DNA of 7,402 nucleotides from the NCBI GenBank assembly GCA_026983815.1, contig JALSTJ010000407.1, forward strand, positions 1-7,402, given 5' to 3'. The position numbers and the translations under genes were made by a program. The DNA is from Flavobacteriales bacterium. GTDB lineage: Bacteria > Bacteroidota > Bacteroidia > Flavobacteriales > Flavobacteriaceae. Under the pieces are notes generated by a model, which worked only from the letters and a program-made list of their open reading frames with translations, did not search any database and had not been told where the DNA came from. Positions 1-6,501 of the stretch are shown here, piece by piece (position 1 is the first letter of the stretch; every line of letters starts with the position of its first letter).

Positions 1-479
1 CCTTGGGGGTTGTTGATTATTAAATTGTAAAAATGTTCTGTTTCATCACCATTATTGCAAGTTACGATTTGGTTATTATTACCAATAAAATGAATGGTGC
101 TGTTTCCTTCCTTAAAGTTAGTCTCAGAACTATTAGTCCAATTTCCGTATAAGAAAATATTAGCGTCAGGTGTAGTATCGTCATTATCATCAGCATCTAT
201 GATTCCACCATTTTGTATATCTAGATTACCATGAATTTCTAAAATTTGATTACCTTCAATTTTTAAATTTAGGTTACTGACAGTTAAATTATTACAAGTT
301 GCTATTCCATTAAATAGATCAGCATATAAAGCTGTGTTATCAATAATGGCATCAACACTACTATTTGCATCAATTGAAACATTAGTTGTTGCATCAGGAA
401 CACTTAAAGTTTCCCAATTACTACAATTAAACCAGTTAGTGTCTGATGTTGAAACCCAAGTCCCGGGATTATGTCCTCC
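1..479 (-). other. Start of beta-strand-repeat (beta-helix-like) region
   Basis: From residue 1530 the protein shows GTWVSTSDTNWFNCSNWE, the W-x-x-x-x-x-x-x-W-x-x-x-x-N-W opening of a common Bacteroidetes surface module. Short strands with Asn/Gly turns follow: CNNLTVSNLNLKIEGNQ, LEIHGNLDIQNGG, IFLYGNWTNSSETNFKEGN, IHFIGNNNQIVTC and HFYNLIINNPQ at the window edge. The pattern F-x-x-G-N-S-T-x-x-F-x-G followed by F-Y-N-L-x-I-N-N repeats in long autotransporter-like proteins of this phylum, so more repeats and a C-terminal sorting domain probably follow outside the window. Confidence 0.6.
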
Positions 480-3400
480 TGAAATAGAAAAGTCATGTCC
501 AGCACGATCTTCATTCGTAGAAGCTGGATCAACGGTATATCTTCCATCGCCTAATGTCCAGTGTGTATTATCACTTATAGATAAAATTATATCACGATAT
601 GAGCCTGAGTGAAGTTCATCGTTCTGATAATAACCACTGATTGCGTTGGCATCGCTATTTTCAACATTAAAACAATTTAACGAAGGATGCAAACGTGATT
701 CACGAGCGTTTCCACCGGCATTATCTCCACTACAAGCTTCTGATAAATCTACCCAAGCAATTTGGTTGGTAATACCGTGTAATAACTTTCCTTCAAGTGT
801 GTAATTCGCTTGATTTTCATCTTCACTACCATCAAATATAAAAGCTCCTTGAGCAAGATAAATTTGATCGGGATTACTACTGGATATATTAGGTTTATGC
901 AAATCATTAAAAGCAAGAGATGCCGAAAAATCATCTGTTTTGTCAGTTTCACTAGTTCCTGTAATTACTCCGAGATAAGTAATAAAATCATTAGAATAAT
1001 CTGTTTTCATTCTTAATATCGAACCGGCAGGAATATTGGTTGAACCATTATAAGTAATCTCAGCAACTCCCGGATTTAATTTAGGGTCATTACCAGCGCC
1101 TCCCCACTTATCTGTTCTAACATTTGCAGGTGCTCCTGCTTCATATCTTGAATTTACTAGTGAAAAAGTTGTGCCGGGAACAATATCTACCAAAGTTGCA
1201 ATTAAATATTCATCATCGGCGCCACTTCCATTTACTTGACCATCATATCCAACAAAAATTAATTGACCGGATTGAAATTCTGTACCTTGTTGTGGCGTAA
1301 CGGACGTTTCAATACCATGACTCCATTCGGTACCTTTTCTAACAAAGATTTCAAAATAATATGTAGTTCCATTTGTTAGATTTGAGACATTGAAATGGTT
1401 ATCAGTTCCTTTATAAACAATGGAATTATTTCCTGCATAATTTGAATTTGCGGTATAAGATGATCCATCACCTGAAGGTGTGAAATCTATACCTTGTGTT
1501 TCATTTGCAACGACTAGAATTTCATCATAACAGGCATCAGGATTGAACCAGTAAACTATTGCAGATTGATTTTGTGGTGTTGCGTGGGCATTACTTACTT
1601 CGTTCATAGATATGGTTTGCGTAGTTTGTGTACCACTTGAATATTCATATACTCCATTTACTTCCCTATAACTAAATAATTTAAAAGTATATTCGGTATT
1701 TTCTGTTAATCCGCTTATTGTAACATTCGTATTATTTCCAACATATAGGTATCTGGAATGGGGTGTAGTTCCTCCAAATTCACTGGCATTGGTATAATTT
1801 GTATCTGCACCGTTGATATCGGAAGGTGCTGTTCCGGTAACTGTATGAGGTGATGAATTTCCTTCACGAATAACAAGTAAATAACCATCGTGATCACTGG
1901 ATTGAGGAGCAGTCCAGTATAGATTGATAGTATTGTTGGTTAGACAACCTACATCAAAAGAATCCGGATTGTTTGGTATGGTTACAAAATAATCGGAAGC
2001 AGGTGTACCGGTTGTAAAATATTTTTCACTACCACTATCACAATTATATTCAAATATTTTTACGTAATACAATTTTCCAGCACTTAATCCTGAAACATTT
2101 ACGGAAGTTCCATTATTATTGTAGATAATGTATTCACCATTACCACTTACATCTGTTCCTTGTCCAAAAGTTGAATTGGCGGTGTATGTTGTATTATCTT
2201 GAGGAACAAAAGTAACGTCTTGTCCTTCTCTAATTACTACAATCCTATTACTACCACTACCAGAAGTCCAATTCAATGTAGCAGAAATGCTAGAAATGTT
2301 TTGGGGAGAATCATTGGCAAATGATGCGTCTGTAGTTGGTGCTTCGCAATCACCACAATTCATAGTATGGGAACCTAGATGTGAAACATCATTTTTTGCA
2401 TATCCAATCCATTCATCAGCAGGATCAAAAGCATTACTTCCATCAGAGTCGCCTGCTGTAATTTCAGGTTTTCTAACAATTGTATTATCTTTAGTTGAAG
2501 TATTTCCACTTCCCCATTGTGAGCCGGGATCAGTTCCTATTTGCCCAATAATATCAACCGGAGCACCAGTAGATGTATTATACAATTCTATAGCATCGTC
2601 TCCATTGAAATTCATAACAGAATTGTTTGTAGAAAGATCAGCAGTAACTCCTAAGTTTTCATTAGAATTTTCAATTACATAAACATTCCCATCAGCCAAT
2701 GTACCTGATAAAGATAAAGTATATGTAACAGTAGACGAACCATTATTATATTGATGAAGTTCGTAATTTGATAAATCAATTGTAGAACCGGTACCATTAT
2801 ATAATTCCAAATATTTATTATTACTACTTCCTTCTATATATTCAGAAATAATTATATCGGAAGCACATCCATTTTGAGCAGGAGAAGTTACATTAAAAGC
2901 ATCACTTGTAATATTTGTCCATCCCCAGCCGTCAGGGTCTGTTGTGGTAAGTGTTATACCGGTGTCGGCTGTATCAAAAATAAGATTGTCGAATGTGGCT
3001 ATACCGTTAATTGCATTTACAACAGTTGTTGCCGAAGCATCAAAACTTCCGGTGGTGGTAAACCCGATTCTGTCGGTAAAATCAATATCAATATTACCGT
3101 TTTCATCCGTAGTTGCTACTTGAACAGCCGGTGAAACAGCTTGACCGGTTTCTACATCGGTAGGTTGTTGTATAAAGCGTAATTCACTTAATGTAACATC
3201 AATTGTAAAATCGTTTGAATTAAAATCCCCCAACGTAAAAGTTGAAGCGAAGTCACTACCGGAACTATCGGTGGTAAAACCGTGATTGTCAGCATCAACC
3301 ATAAAGGATAAAACCTTACCGTCTTCAATATTTGAGGTGTTTAGATATAAATAAAAATGTAGTATTACACTTGAATTGTCGGCTATATCCAAATCTCCGG

Positions 3401-5066
3401 AATTAAAATTGAAATCTATATAAGTATCGGTAATATCAACGGAAGCAGGATTTATGGTATTGGCATTATCATCCAAAATGACAAATCCTTGAATATTATC
3501 AGTCCAATCGGCAGTGTTTGAACCATTGGGCTGTAATCTGATTCGTGTTACTTTGGTAGGTAAACCGTCGCCACTTCCTTGATCTTGAATTTCCATATTG
3601 AAAACCTCGATAGCTTCTCCTGAAGTGTCAATAGTTGAAGAAATACTACCGGCAGCAGGTTGATTATTTGTGTCGTAAACTTCGGTGTCGGTATCGTTGG
3701 AAGAATTTGTATCTCCAACTAATTTTATATCATCAACATAATAATAATCGGAAGTGTTATTTTTTCCACTTCTTTCATCAAATCTGATTCTGACCATAAT
3801 TTGATTTTCTGTATCAGGAATATCTACAGAATAAGGATTAGGGGAAACGGTAGTAGGGTTGTTTGCACTAGTATCTCCGAAATTCAAATTACAATCACCA
3901 TAACCATCAACTAATTTTGTTGAGTTCCAAGAAGAACCGTTGTCATAAGAAATATCCAGCCATAAATCATCACTGCCATCGGGACCATGCGCCGCAAAAT
4001 ACACCCACAATTTTACATTGGTATAATTGCTGATATCGATATTATCTAATTCTATATAAGGGTCTGCATTATGATTATTTGTTCCTTTTATTTGTAAGGA
4101 ATTGGTCGAATTATTTTGATAATTTGTATTTACTGTAAAACAAGAATATCCACTATCGTGCTCCGTATAATTCCATTGTGGCGAAGTGCCTTCGAAATCT
4201 TGAATGGCAATAATATTAGTAGAATTTGAAGAATTACTACCATTGCTATTATTATTATTCTGTCCCCAAATATCATTTACCCATTCGGGATGATCAATAA
4301 AAGGGTTTCTATTTCCTTGATAGTTATATACAGCCTCATTACGGTCGGTTTCACGTTGAGAAACCGGATCATCTTGATTCCATTGTAATAAAATTTCTAA
4401 AAACCAATCTGCAAAAACTTGATCGGAAGTTCCATTAAGCATATCATGATTCCAATTAGCTACTTGATCTTCATATCTTGTTGCAAAATAGAAAAGCATA
4501 CGAGCGATATCGCCTTTGAATTCGTCTATGGGTTCAAATACAGTATCAGAATATCCGGCAGTTGAATTAGGACCTACCTTACTTCCATTGGTTGATGTCC
4601 ATGTAGGATTTGTAACAATACCAAACGGATAATTACTTCTTCTATTATTGACATAACCATCTGCTGGGACAACAAAATGTCCATCATTTTTCATAGGTGA
4701 TGCAGAATTGAAAACACTTTGAGGCATTAGATGTTCTCTATTGTAACAGTCGCCTTCTTGTGAATAATTTCCTACGCATTTATCATTGGTTTGGCTGTAT
4801 TCATAATTATCTGTTGAACTGGGTTTTTCGGAATACATATCAAGTAAGGTTCCATCATTTTCGTAGTAGTTATCTACATCTGAACTTTGATAAAGTGTAT
4901 AAAGATTATCATACCCTCGATCCGTGTGACCATTGGTTATAATATTTTTTAAAGCCGTTTTCAATTCATAGCCGGTTTTTCCGTTGGCATCATTGTAATA
5001 ACCGGCAGGTGCTTGTCCAAATGAAATTTGGTAAATTAAGATTAAAGTAAAAAGTAATTTTTTCAT
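1..5066 (-). CDS. Giant secreted multidomain endonuclease I family protein with lamin-tail and FN3 modules (3' partial)
   Basis: This is a secreted or cell-surface nuclease, predicted to cleave DNA and/or RNA outside the cell. I translated the frame from ATG 5066 to the left edge and found 1688 codons without a stop, so the C-terminus is missing. Residues 1-17 are a signal peptide, and 19-266 are an endonuclease I domain with the active-site motif YNREHLMPQS. Then come an Asn/Ser linker (about 270-284), a jelly-roll-like domain (285-452), a flavobacterial beta module (453-629), an Ig-like domain (630-729), a lamin-tail domain (736-904), three FN3-like repeats (910-1269), a lamin-tail-like module (1270-1529) and a beta-repeat region (from 1530). 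Simple family members are a few hundred residues, so the non-catalytic part is several times larger than the enzyme. An in-frame ATG at 5117 would add 17 residues but would bury the signal peptide, so I reject it. No Shine-Dalgarno is visible. Export through the type IX system is inferred; its C-terminal signal would lie outside the window. Confidence 0.93.
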   Translation of the reverse strand, partial: MKKLLFTLILIYQISFGQAPAGYYNDANGKTGYELKTALKNIITNGHTDRGYDNLYTLYQSSDVDNYYENDGTLLDMYSEKPSSTDNYEYSQTNDKCVGNYSQEGDCYNREHLMPQSVFNSASPMKNDGHFVVPADGYVNNRRSNYPFGIVTNPTWTSTNGSKVGPNSTAGYSDTVFEPIDEFKGDIARMLFYFATRYEDQVANWNHDMLNGTSDQVFADWFLEILLQWNQDDPVSQRETDRNEAVYNYQGNRNPFIDHPEWVNDIWGQNNNNSNGSNSSNSTNIIAIQDFEGTSPQWNYTEHDSGYSCFTVNTNYQNNSTNSLQIKGTNNHNADPYIELDNIDISNYTNVKLWVYFAAHGPDGSDDLWLDISYDNGSSWNSTKLVDGYGDCNLNFGDTSANNPTTVSPNPYSVDIPDTENQIMVRIRFDERSGKNNTSDYYYVDDIKLVGDTNSSNDTDTEVYDTNNQPAAGSISSTIDTSGEAIEVFNMEIQDQGSGDGLPTKVTRIRLQPNGSNTADWTDNIQGFVILDDNANTINPASVDITDTYIDFNFNSGDLDIADNSSVILHFYLYLNTSNIEDGKVLSFMVDADNHGFTTDSSGSDFASTFTLGDFNSNDFTIDVTLSELRFIQQPTDVETGQAVSPAVQVATTDENGNIDIDFTDRIGFTTTGSFDASATTVVNAINGIATFDNLIFDTADTGITLTTTDPDGWGWTNITSDAFNVTSPAQNGCASDIIISEYIEGSSNNKYLELYNGTGSTIDLSNYELHQYNNGSSTVTYTLSLSGTLADGNVYVIENSNENLGVTADLSTNNSVMNFNGDDAIELYNTSTGAPVDIIGQIGTDPGSQWGSGNTSTKDNTIVRKPEITAGDSDGSNAFDPADEWIGYAKNDVSHLGSHTMNCGDCEAPTTDASFANDSPQNISSISATLNWTSGSGSNRIVVIREGQDVTFVPQDNTTYTANSTFGQGTDVSGNGEYIIYNNNGTSVNVSGLSAGKLYYVKIFEYNCDSGSEKYFTTGTPASDYFVTIPNNPDSFDVGCLTNNTINLYWTAPQSSDHDGYLLVIREGNSSPHTVTGTAPSDINGADTNYTNASEFGGTTPHSRYLYVGNNTNVTISGLTENTEYTFKLFSYREVNGVYEYSSGTQTTQTISMNEVSNAHATPQNQSAIVYWFNPDACYDEILVVANETQGIDFTPSGDGSSYTANSNYAGNNSIVYKGTDNHFNVSNLTNGTTYYFEIFVRKGTEWSHGIETSVTPQQGTEFQSGQLIFVGYDGQVNGSGADDEYLIATLVDIVPGTTFSLVNSRYEAGAPANVRTDKWGGAGNDPKLNPGVAEITYNGSTNIPAGSILRMKTDYSNDFITYLGVITGTSETDKTDDFSASLAFNDLHKPNISSSNPDQIYLAQGAFIFDGSEDENQANYTLEGKLLHGITNQIAWVDLSEACSGDNAGGNARESRLHPSLNCFNVENSDANAISGYYQNDELHSGSYRDIILSISDNTHWTLGDGRYTVDPASTNEDRAGHDFSISGGHNPGTWVSTSDTNWFNCSNWETLSVPDATTNVSIDANSSVDAIIDNTALYADLFNGIATCNNLTVSNLNLKIEGNQILEIHGNLDIQNGGIIDADDNDDTTPDANIFLYGNWTNSSETNFKEGNSTIHFIGNNNQIVTCNNGDETEHFYNLIINNPQ
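480..1259 (-). other. Second lamin-tail-like beta module
   Basis: Residues 1270-1529 contain FVGYDGQVNGSGADDEYLI, LVDIVPGTTFSLVNSRYE, then WGGAGN, PAGSILRMKTD, DQIYLAQGAFIFDG and a closing part LHSGSYRDIILSISDNTHW. The order G-Y-D, L-V-D-I-x-x-G-T, A-G-S-x-L/I, Q-I-Y-x-x-Q-G and a final x-I-L-x-x-I-x-D-x-x-x-W matches a module I recall from many secreted Bacteroidetes proteins, which looks related to lamin-tail domains. Its function is unknown. Confidence 0.5.
1260..2339 (-). repeat. Three tandem FN3-like protein repeats of about 120 residues
   Basis: Residues 910-1029, 1030-1149 and 1150-1269 are three diverged copies of one module. Each has an N-W-T or Y-W strand, then a V-V-I-R-E-G-like strand (IVVIREG, LLVIREG, ILVVANE), then a Y-T-N/A-N/x-S motif (TYTANSTFGQG, NYTNASEFGG, SYTANSNYAGN), then a strand ending in x-V-S-G-L or similar and a closing aromatic strand (LYYVKIFEY, EYTFKLFSY, TYYFEIFVR). 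This is the fibronectin III-like type common in exported Bacteroidetes proteins. The DNA copies are clearly diverged, so this is an old duplication and not a recent amplification. The repeats probably act as a stalk or adhesive spacer. Confidence 0.75.
2355..2861 (-). other. Lamin-tail domain (LTD)
   Basis: Residues 736-904 begin SDIIISEYIEGSSNNKYLE and include LYNGTGSTIDLSNYELHQY, GDDAIELYNTSTGAPVDIIG and WGSGNTSTKDNTIVRKPEI. This is the canonical bacterial lamin-tail pattern: I-S-E-Y-x-E-G, then K-x-x-E-L-Y-N, then D-L-S-x-Y. In bacteria such Ig-fold domains are often fused to exported or membrane-associated hydrolases, including nucleases, and probably mediate binding. A Cys-x-x-Cys pair (NCGDC, about 904-907) marks the junction to the FN3 repeats. 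Confidence 0.88.
2880..3179 (-). other. Bacterial Ig-like domain
   Basis: Residues 630-729 start with RFIQQPTDVETGQAVSPAV and continue VATTDENGNIDIDFTDRIGF, then a GIATFDNLIFDTADTG strand pair. The order Q-P-T, the Ala/Val-Thr-D-x-N-G-N turn and the G-x-A-x-F-x-x-L strand are typical of bacterial Ig-like (invasin/Big-type) domains in large exported proteins. It has a structural or adhesive role with no catalytic residues. Confidence 0.6.
3180..3710 (-). other. Flavobacterial beta-rich module of unknown function
   Basis: Residues 453-629 are rich in Asp, Ser and Thr and predicted to be all beta. The pattern DGLPTKVTRIRLQPNGSN followed by ADWTDNIQGFVILDD recurs, in my recollection, in many long exported Flavobacteriia proteins. 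No enzyme motif is visible. The acidic loops (runs of Asp/Asn) could bind calcium. It most likely serves as a spacer or adhesive domain. Confidence 0.4.
3711..4214 (-). other. Jelly-roll-like beta-sandwich domain (MAM/carbohydrate-binding-like)
   Basis: Residues 285-452 follow a low-complexity Asn/Ser linker. The domain opens with an A-I-Q-D-F-E-G strand, has LWVYFAAHGPDGSDDLWLD and ISYDNGSSW in the middle and closes with YYYVDDIKL. An opening F-E-G strand and a closing V-D-D-I-x-L strand are typical of MAM-like and other jelly-roll ligand-binding domains on secreted Bacteroidetes proteins. It probably binds a surface, polysaccharide or protein. The ligand is unknown and the exact family is a guess from pattern. 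Confidence 0.55.
4269..5012 (-). other. Endonuclease I catalytic domain (EndA/BsnI/Vvn type, beta-beta-alpha-metal fold)
   Basis: Residues 19-266 of the large protein match the endonuclease I family along their whole length. Glu-111 and His-112 in YNREHLMPQS correspond to the Glu-His pair (metal ligand and general base) of periplasmic nucleases such as Vvn. The later VNNRRSNYPFG (about 139-149) would supply the Asn metal ligand and phosphate-binding Arg. Further family hallmarks are FEPIDEFKGDIARM (177-190), the DPVS motif (233-236) and NRNPFIDHPEW (252-262). Cys-87 and Cys-107, just before the active site, could form a disulfide, which suits an exported enzyme. No key residue appears to be missing, so the domain should be active. 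Substrate preference (DNA versus RNA) cannot be read from the sequence. Confidence 0.92.
5016..5066 (-). other. Sec signal peptide of the nuclease
   Basis: Residues 1-17 begin with Met-Lys-Lys, continue with a hydrophobic stretch (LLFTLILIYQISF) and end in F-G before Gln-18. This is the common Bacteroidetes signal peptidase I pattern, with mature proteins starting at Gln. There is no lipobox cysteine, so the protein should be released or anchored by another route rather than as a lipoprotein. Confidence 0.85.
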
Positions 5067-5322
5067 AAAAAAAAATGATTGTTGTTTGTTAAGGATAAAA
5101 ATAAAAAAATATATCATTTGGAATATTAATTAATTATAAATTCAAAGGAAAGTTATTAACACCAAAGCGATTGGTTATATTTTAATAAAATTTAAAAAAT
5201 AGCTATATTATTGAGTTAATTTTATAAATATTTTAGTTAAAAATAAATAAAGATTATGAATATAGTAATTATTAAATAATCGATAAAATCAATTGTTAAT
5301 AATTTTGAAATAAATAGAAATG
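5067..5322. other. AT-rich intergenic spacer and leader of the nuclease gene
   Basis: This roughly 255-base stretch between the terminator and the nuclease start has no convincing gene and no RNA gene that I recognise. It is almost entirely A and T. It must carry the nuclease promoter, since a terminator closes the upstream gene. The only CAAA boxes (TTTG on the minus strand), at 5143-5146 and 5163-5166, are not spaced like a -33/-7 pair, so I name no promoter. An A-run on the plus strand (5067-5075) places a T-run directly before the nuclease ATG, with no Shine-Dalgarno. Confidence 0.6.
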
Positions 5323-5353
5323 AAAAAACGCCAAAAGCTAAATTTTGGCGTTT
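5323..5353 (-). terminator. Intrinsic terminator after the cysteine synthase family gene
   Basis: An 11-bp perfect stem (5326-5336 pairing with 5343-5353; AAACGCCAAAA and TTTTGGCGTTT) encloses a 6-base loop (5337-5342). On the minus strand it is followed by a T-run (A-run 5323-5328 on the plus strand, overlapping the stem base). It begins 23 bases after the stop codon at 5377, the right place to end that transcript. It separates the enzyme gene from the nuclease. Confidence 0.88.
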
Positions 5354-5376
5354 AATTTAATTGAAAAGATATGTAA

Positions 5377-6417
5377 TTATTTTACAATTTCCACTTCACG
5401 TTTTTTCTCCAGATCCATAAATTTTGTAAAACCTTGTGCCATCATCCATTTGTCGCTATACATTTTTCCCATATAACGTGAACCGTGGTCCGGGAATATA
5501 ATAACTATTTCGCTGTCATTGTTAAAAAAACCTGCTTTTTCATACAAATGGGCGGCTTCCAAAGCAGCACCACTGGTATAACCGGCAAAGATTCCTTCTT
5601 TTAGTGCCAATTCACGGGCTTTATAAGCGGCATTTTCATCGGTAACTTTCATAAAGTAATCAATCAAATCAAAATCAGTAGCCGTTGGAATTAAATTTTT
5701 TCCCAACCCTTCAATACGATAAGAATAGATTTCATTGGTATCGAAAATGCCTGTTTCATGATATTTTTTCAAGGCAGACCCATATGCATCCACTCCCAGA
5801 ATTTTAATTTCAGAATTTTTTTCTTTTAAGTAACGTGCTATTCCTGATATAGTTCCACCGGTAGCAGCACATGCAATTACATGTGTAACTTTTCCATCGG
5901 TTTGTTCCCAAATTTCTTTTCCGGATGAAAAGTAATGAGCTTTAATATTCAATTCATTAAAATACTGATTGACATATAATGAGCCGGGATTTTCTTCATG
6001 TAATCGTTGGGCAACGGAGTAATAAGAACGCGGATCTTCGGCAGGAACTTCCGAGGGACAGACATATACATCGGCACCCATGGTCCTGAGCATATTAATT
6101 TTGTCTTCGGTAGCTTTGTCTTTAACTGCTAAAATAACTTTATACCCGTGCACGGCACCCAACATTGCCAGACTAAAACCTGTATTTCCTGATGTAGTTT
6201 CGATGATGGTTCCACCAGGTTGAATACGACCTTCAGATTCTGCTTTTTCAATAATATATTTGGCAATCCGATCCTTAACGGAATCGCCTGGATTGAAGGA
6301 TTCCAATTTGGCATAATAATTTCCCTGAAGTCCATCAGTTACTTTGTTTAATCTTACCATTGGTGTATCACCAATAAGGTCAAGAACATTATCAACAATT
6401 TTTTTGTTATTCTTCAT
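5377..6417 (-). CDS. PLP-dependent cysteine synthase / cystathionine beta-synthase family protein
   Basis: This is a cytoplasmic fold-type II PLP enzyme. It replaces the beta-substituent of serine or O-acetylserine with a thiol, making cysteine from sulfide or cystathionine from homocysteine. From Met-6417 it has 346 residues. Key motifs are [12 protein letters not shown] near the N-terminus, PGDSVKDR with the PLP lysine (Lys-48), ETTSGNTG (73-80, substrate loop), ATGGTISG (phosphate cup, about 185-192) and TSGAAL near 281-286, where the Ser contacts the PLP ring. The ending [17 protein letters not shown] and [13 protein letters not shown] resemble cystathionine beta-synthase cores more than CysK, but no CBS regulatory pair follows, so I do not fix the substrate. 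The frame also has an ATG at 6453 (358 residues). I prefer 6417 because a TAnnTTTG box lies only 9 bases before 6453 and because homologues begin close to the IGxTPxVxL motif. Neither start has a good Shine-Dalgarno. Confidence 0.93.
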   Translation of the reverse strand: MKNNKKIVDNVLDLIGDTPMVRLNKVTDGLQGNYYAKLESFNPGDSVKDRIAKYIIEKAESEGRIQPGGTIIETTSGNTGFSLAMLGAVHGYKVILAVKDKATEDKINMLRTMGADVYVCPSEVPAEDPRSYYSVAQRLHEENPGSLYVNQYFNELNIKAHYFSSGKEIWEQTDGKVTHVIACAATGGTISGIARYLKEKNSEIKILGVDAYGSALKKYHETGIFDTNEIYSYRIEGLGKNLIPTATDFDLIDYFMKVTDENAAYKARELALKEGIFAGYTSGAALEAAHLYEKAGFFNNDSEIVIIFPDHGSRYMGKMYSDKWMMAQGFTKFMDLEKKREVEIVK

Positions 6418-6461
6418 GCTGTCAAATTTGAGCAATCTCTGTTTGGTTGCCATTAACCTTG

Positions 6462-6469
6462 CAAAAGTA
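6462..6469 (-). promoter_or_regulatory. Putative Bacteroidetes -7 promoter box (TAnnTTTG)
   Basis: The minus strand reads TACTTTTG, an exact match to the TAnnTTTG box recognised by the Bacteroidetes primary sigma factor. Transcription would start about 4-7 bases further, near 6455-6458, giving a leader of about 40 bases for a start at 6417. The -33 TTTG box is not clear: at the expected distance there is only a T-run. An 18-bp A/T palindrome (6473-6490) fills the spacer. It may serve the enzyme gene independently of the transporter. Confidence 0.5.
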
Positions 6470-6501
6470 ACATTTTTTTATATAAAAAAAAGTGCGTTTG
6501 G

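Noticed and set aside
334..612. Plus-strand open frame of 92 codons
   Set aside because: It lies opposite the nuclease frame, which is open and has recognisable domains here; the plus-strand translation matches nothing and reflects antisense codon bias.
2287..3134. Plus-strand open frames (2287-2682 and 2874-3134)
   Set aside because: Both are antisense to the lamin-tail and Ig-like parts of the nuclease, which show clear protein motifs; the plus-strand products have no recognisable domain.
5064..5117. Upstream in-frame ATG at 5117 as the nuclease start
   Set aside because: It would add 17 mostly Phe/Ile residues from an AT-rich leader before a textbook Met-Lys-Lys signal peptide ending in F-G-Q.
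5143..5166. Two TTTG boxes on the minus strand as a -33/-7 promoter for the nuclease
   Set aside because: TTCCTTTG (5143-5150) lacks the TA of the -7 box, and the spacer to the TTTG at 5163-5166 is only about 12 bases, against about 19 expected.
5162..5174. Small CCAA/TTGG hairpin in the intergenic spacer
   Set aside because: A 4-bp stem with no T-run and no conserved context is expected by chance.
6129..6335. Minus-strand 68-codon frame inside the cysteine synthase family gene
   Set aside because: It is an out-of-frame shadow of a gene with full catalytic motifs.
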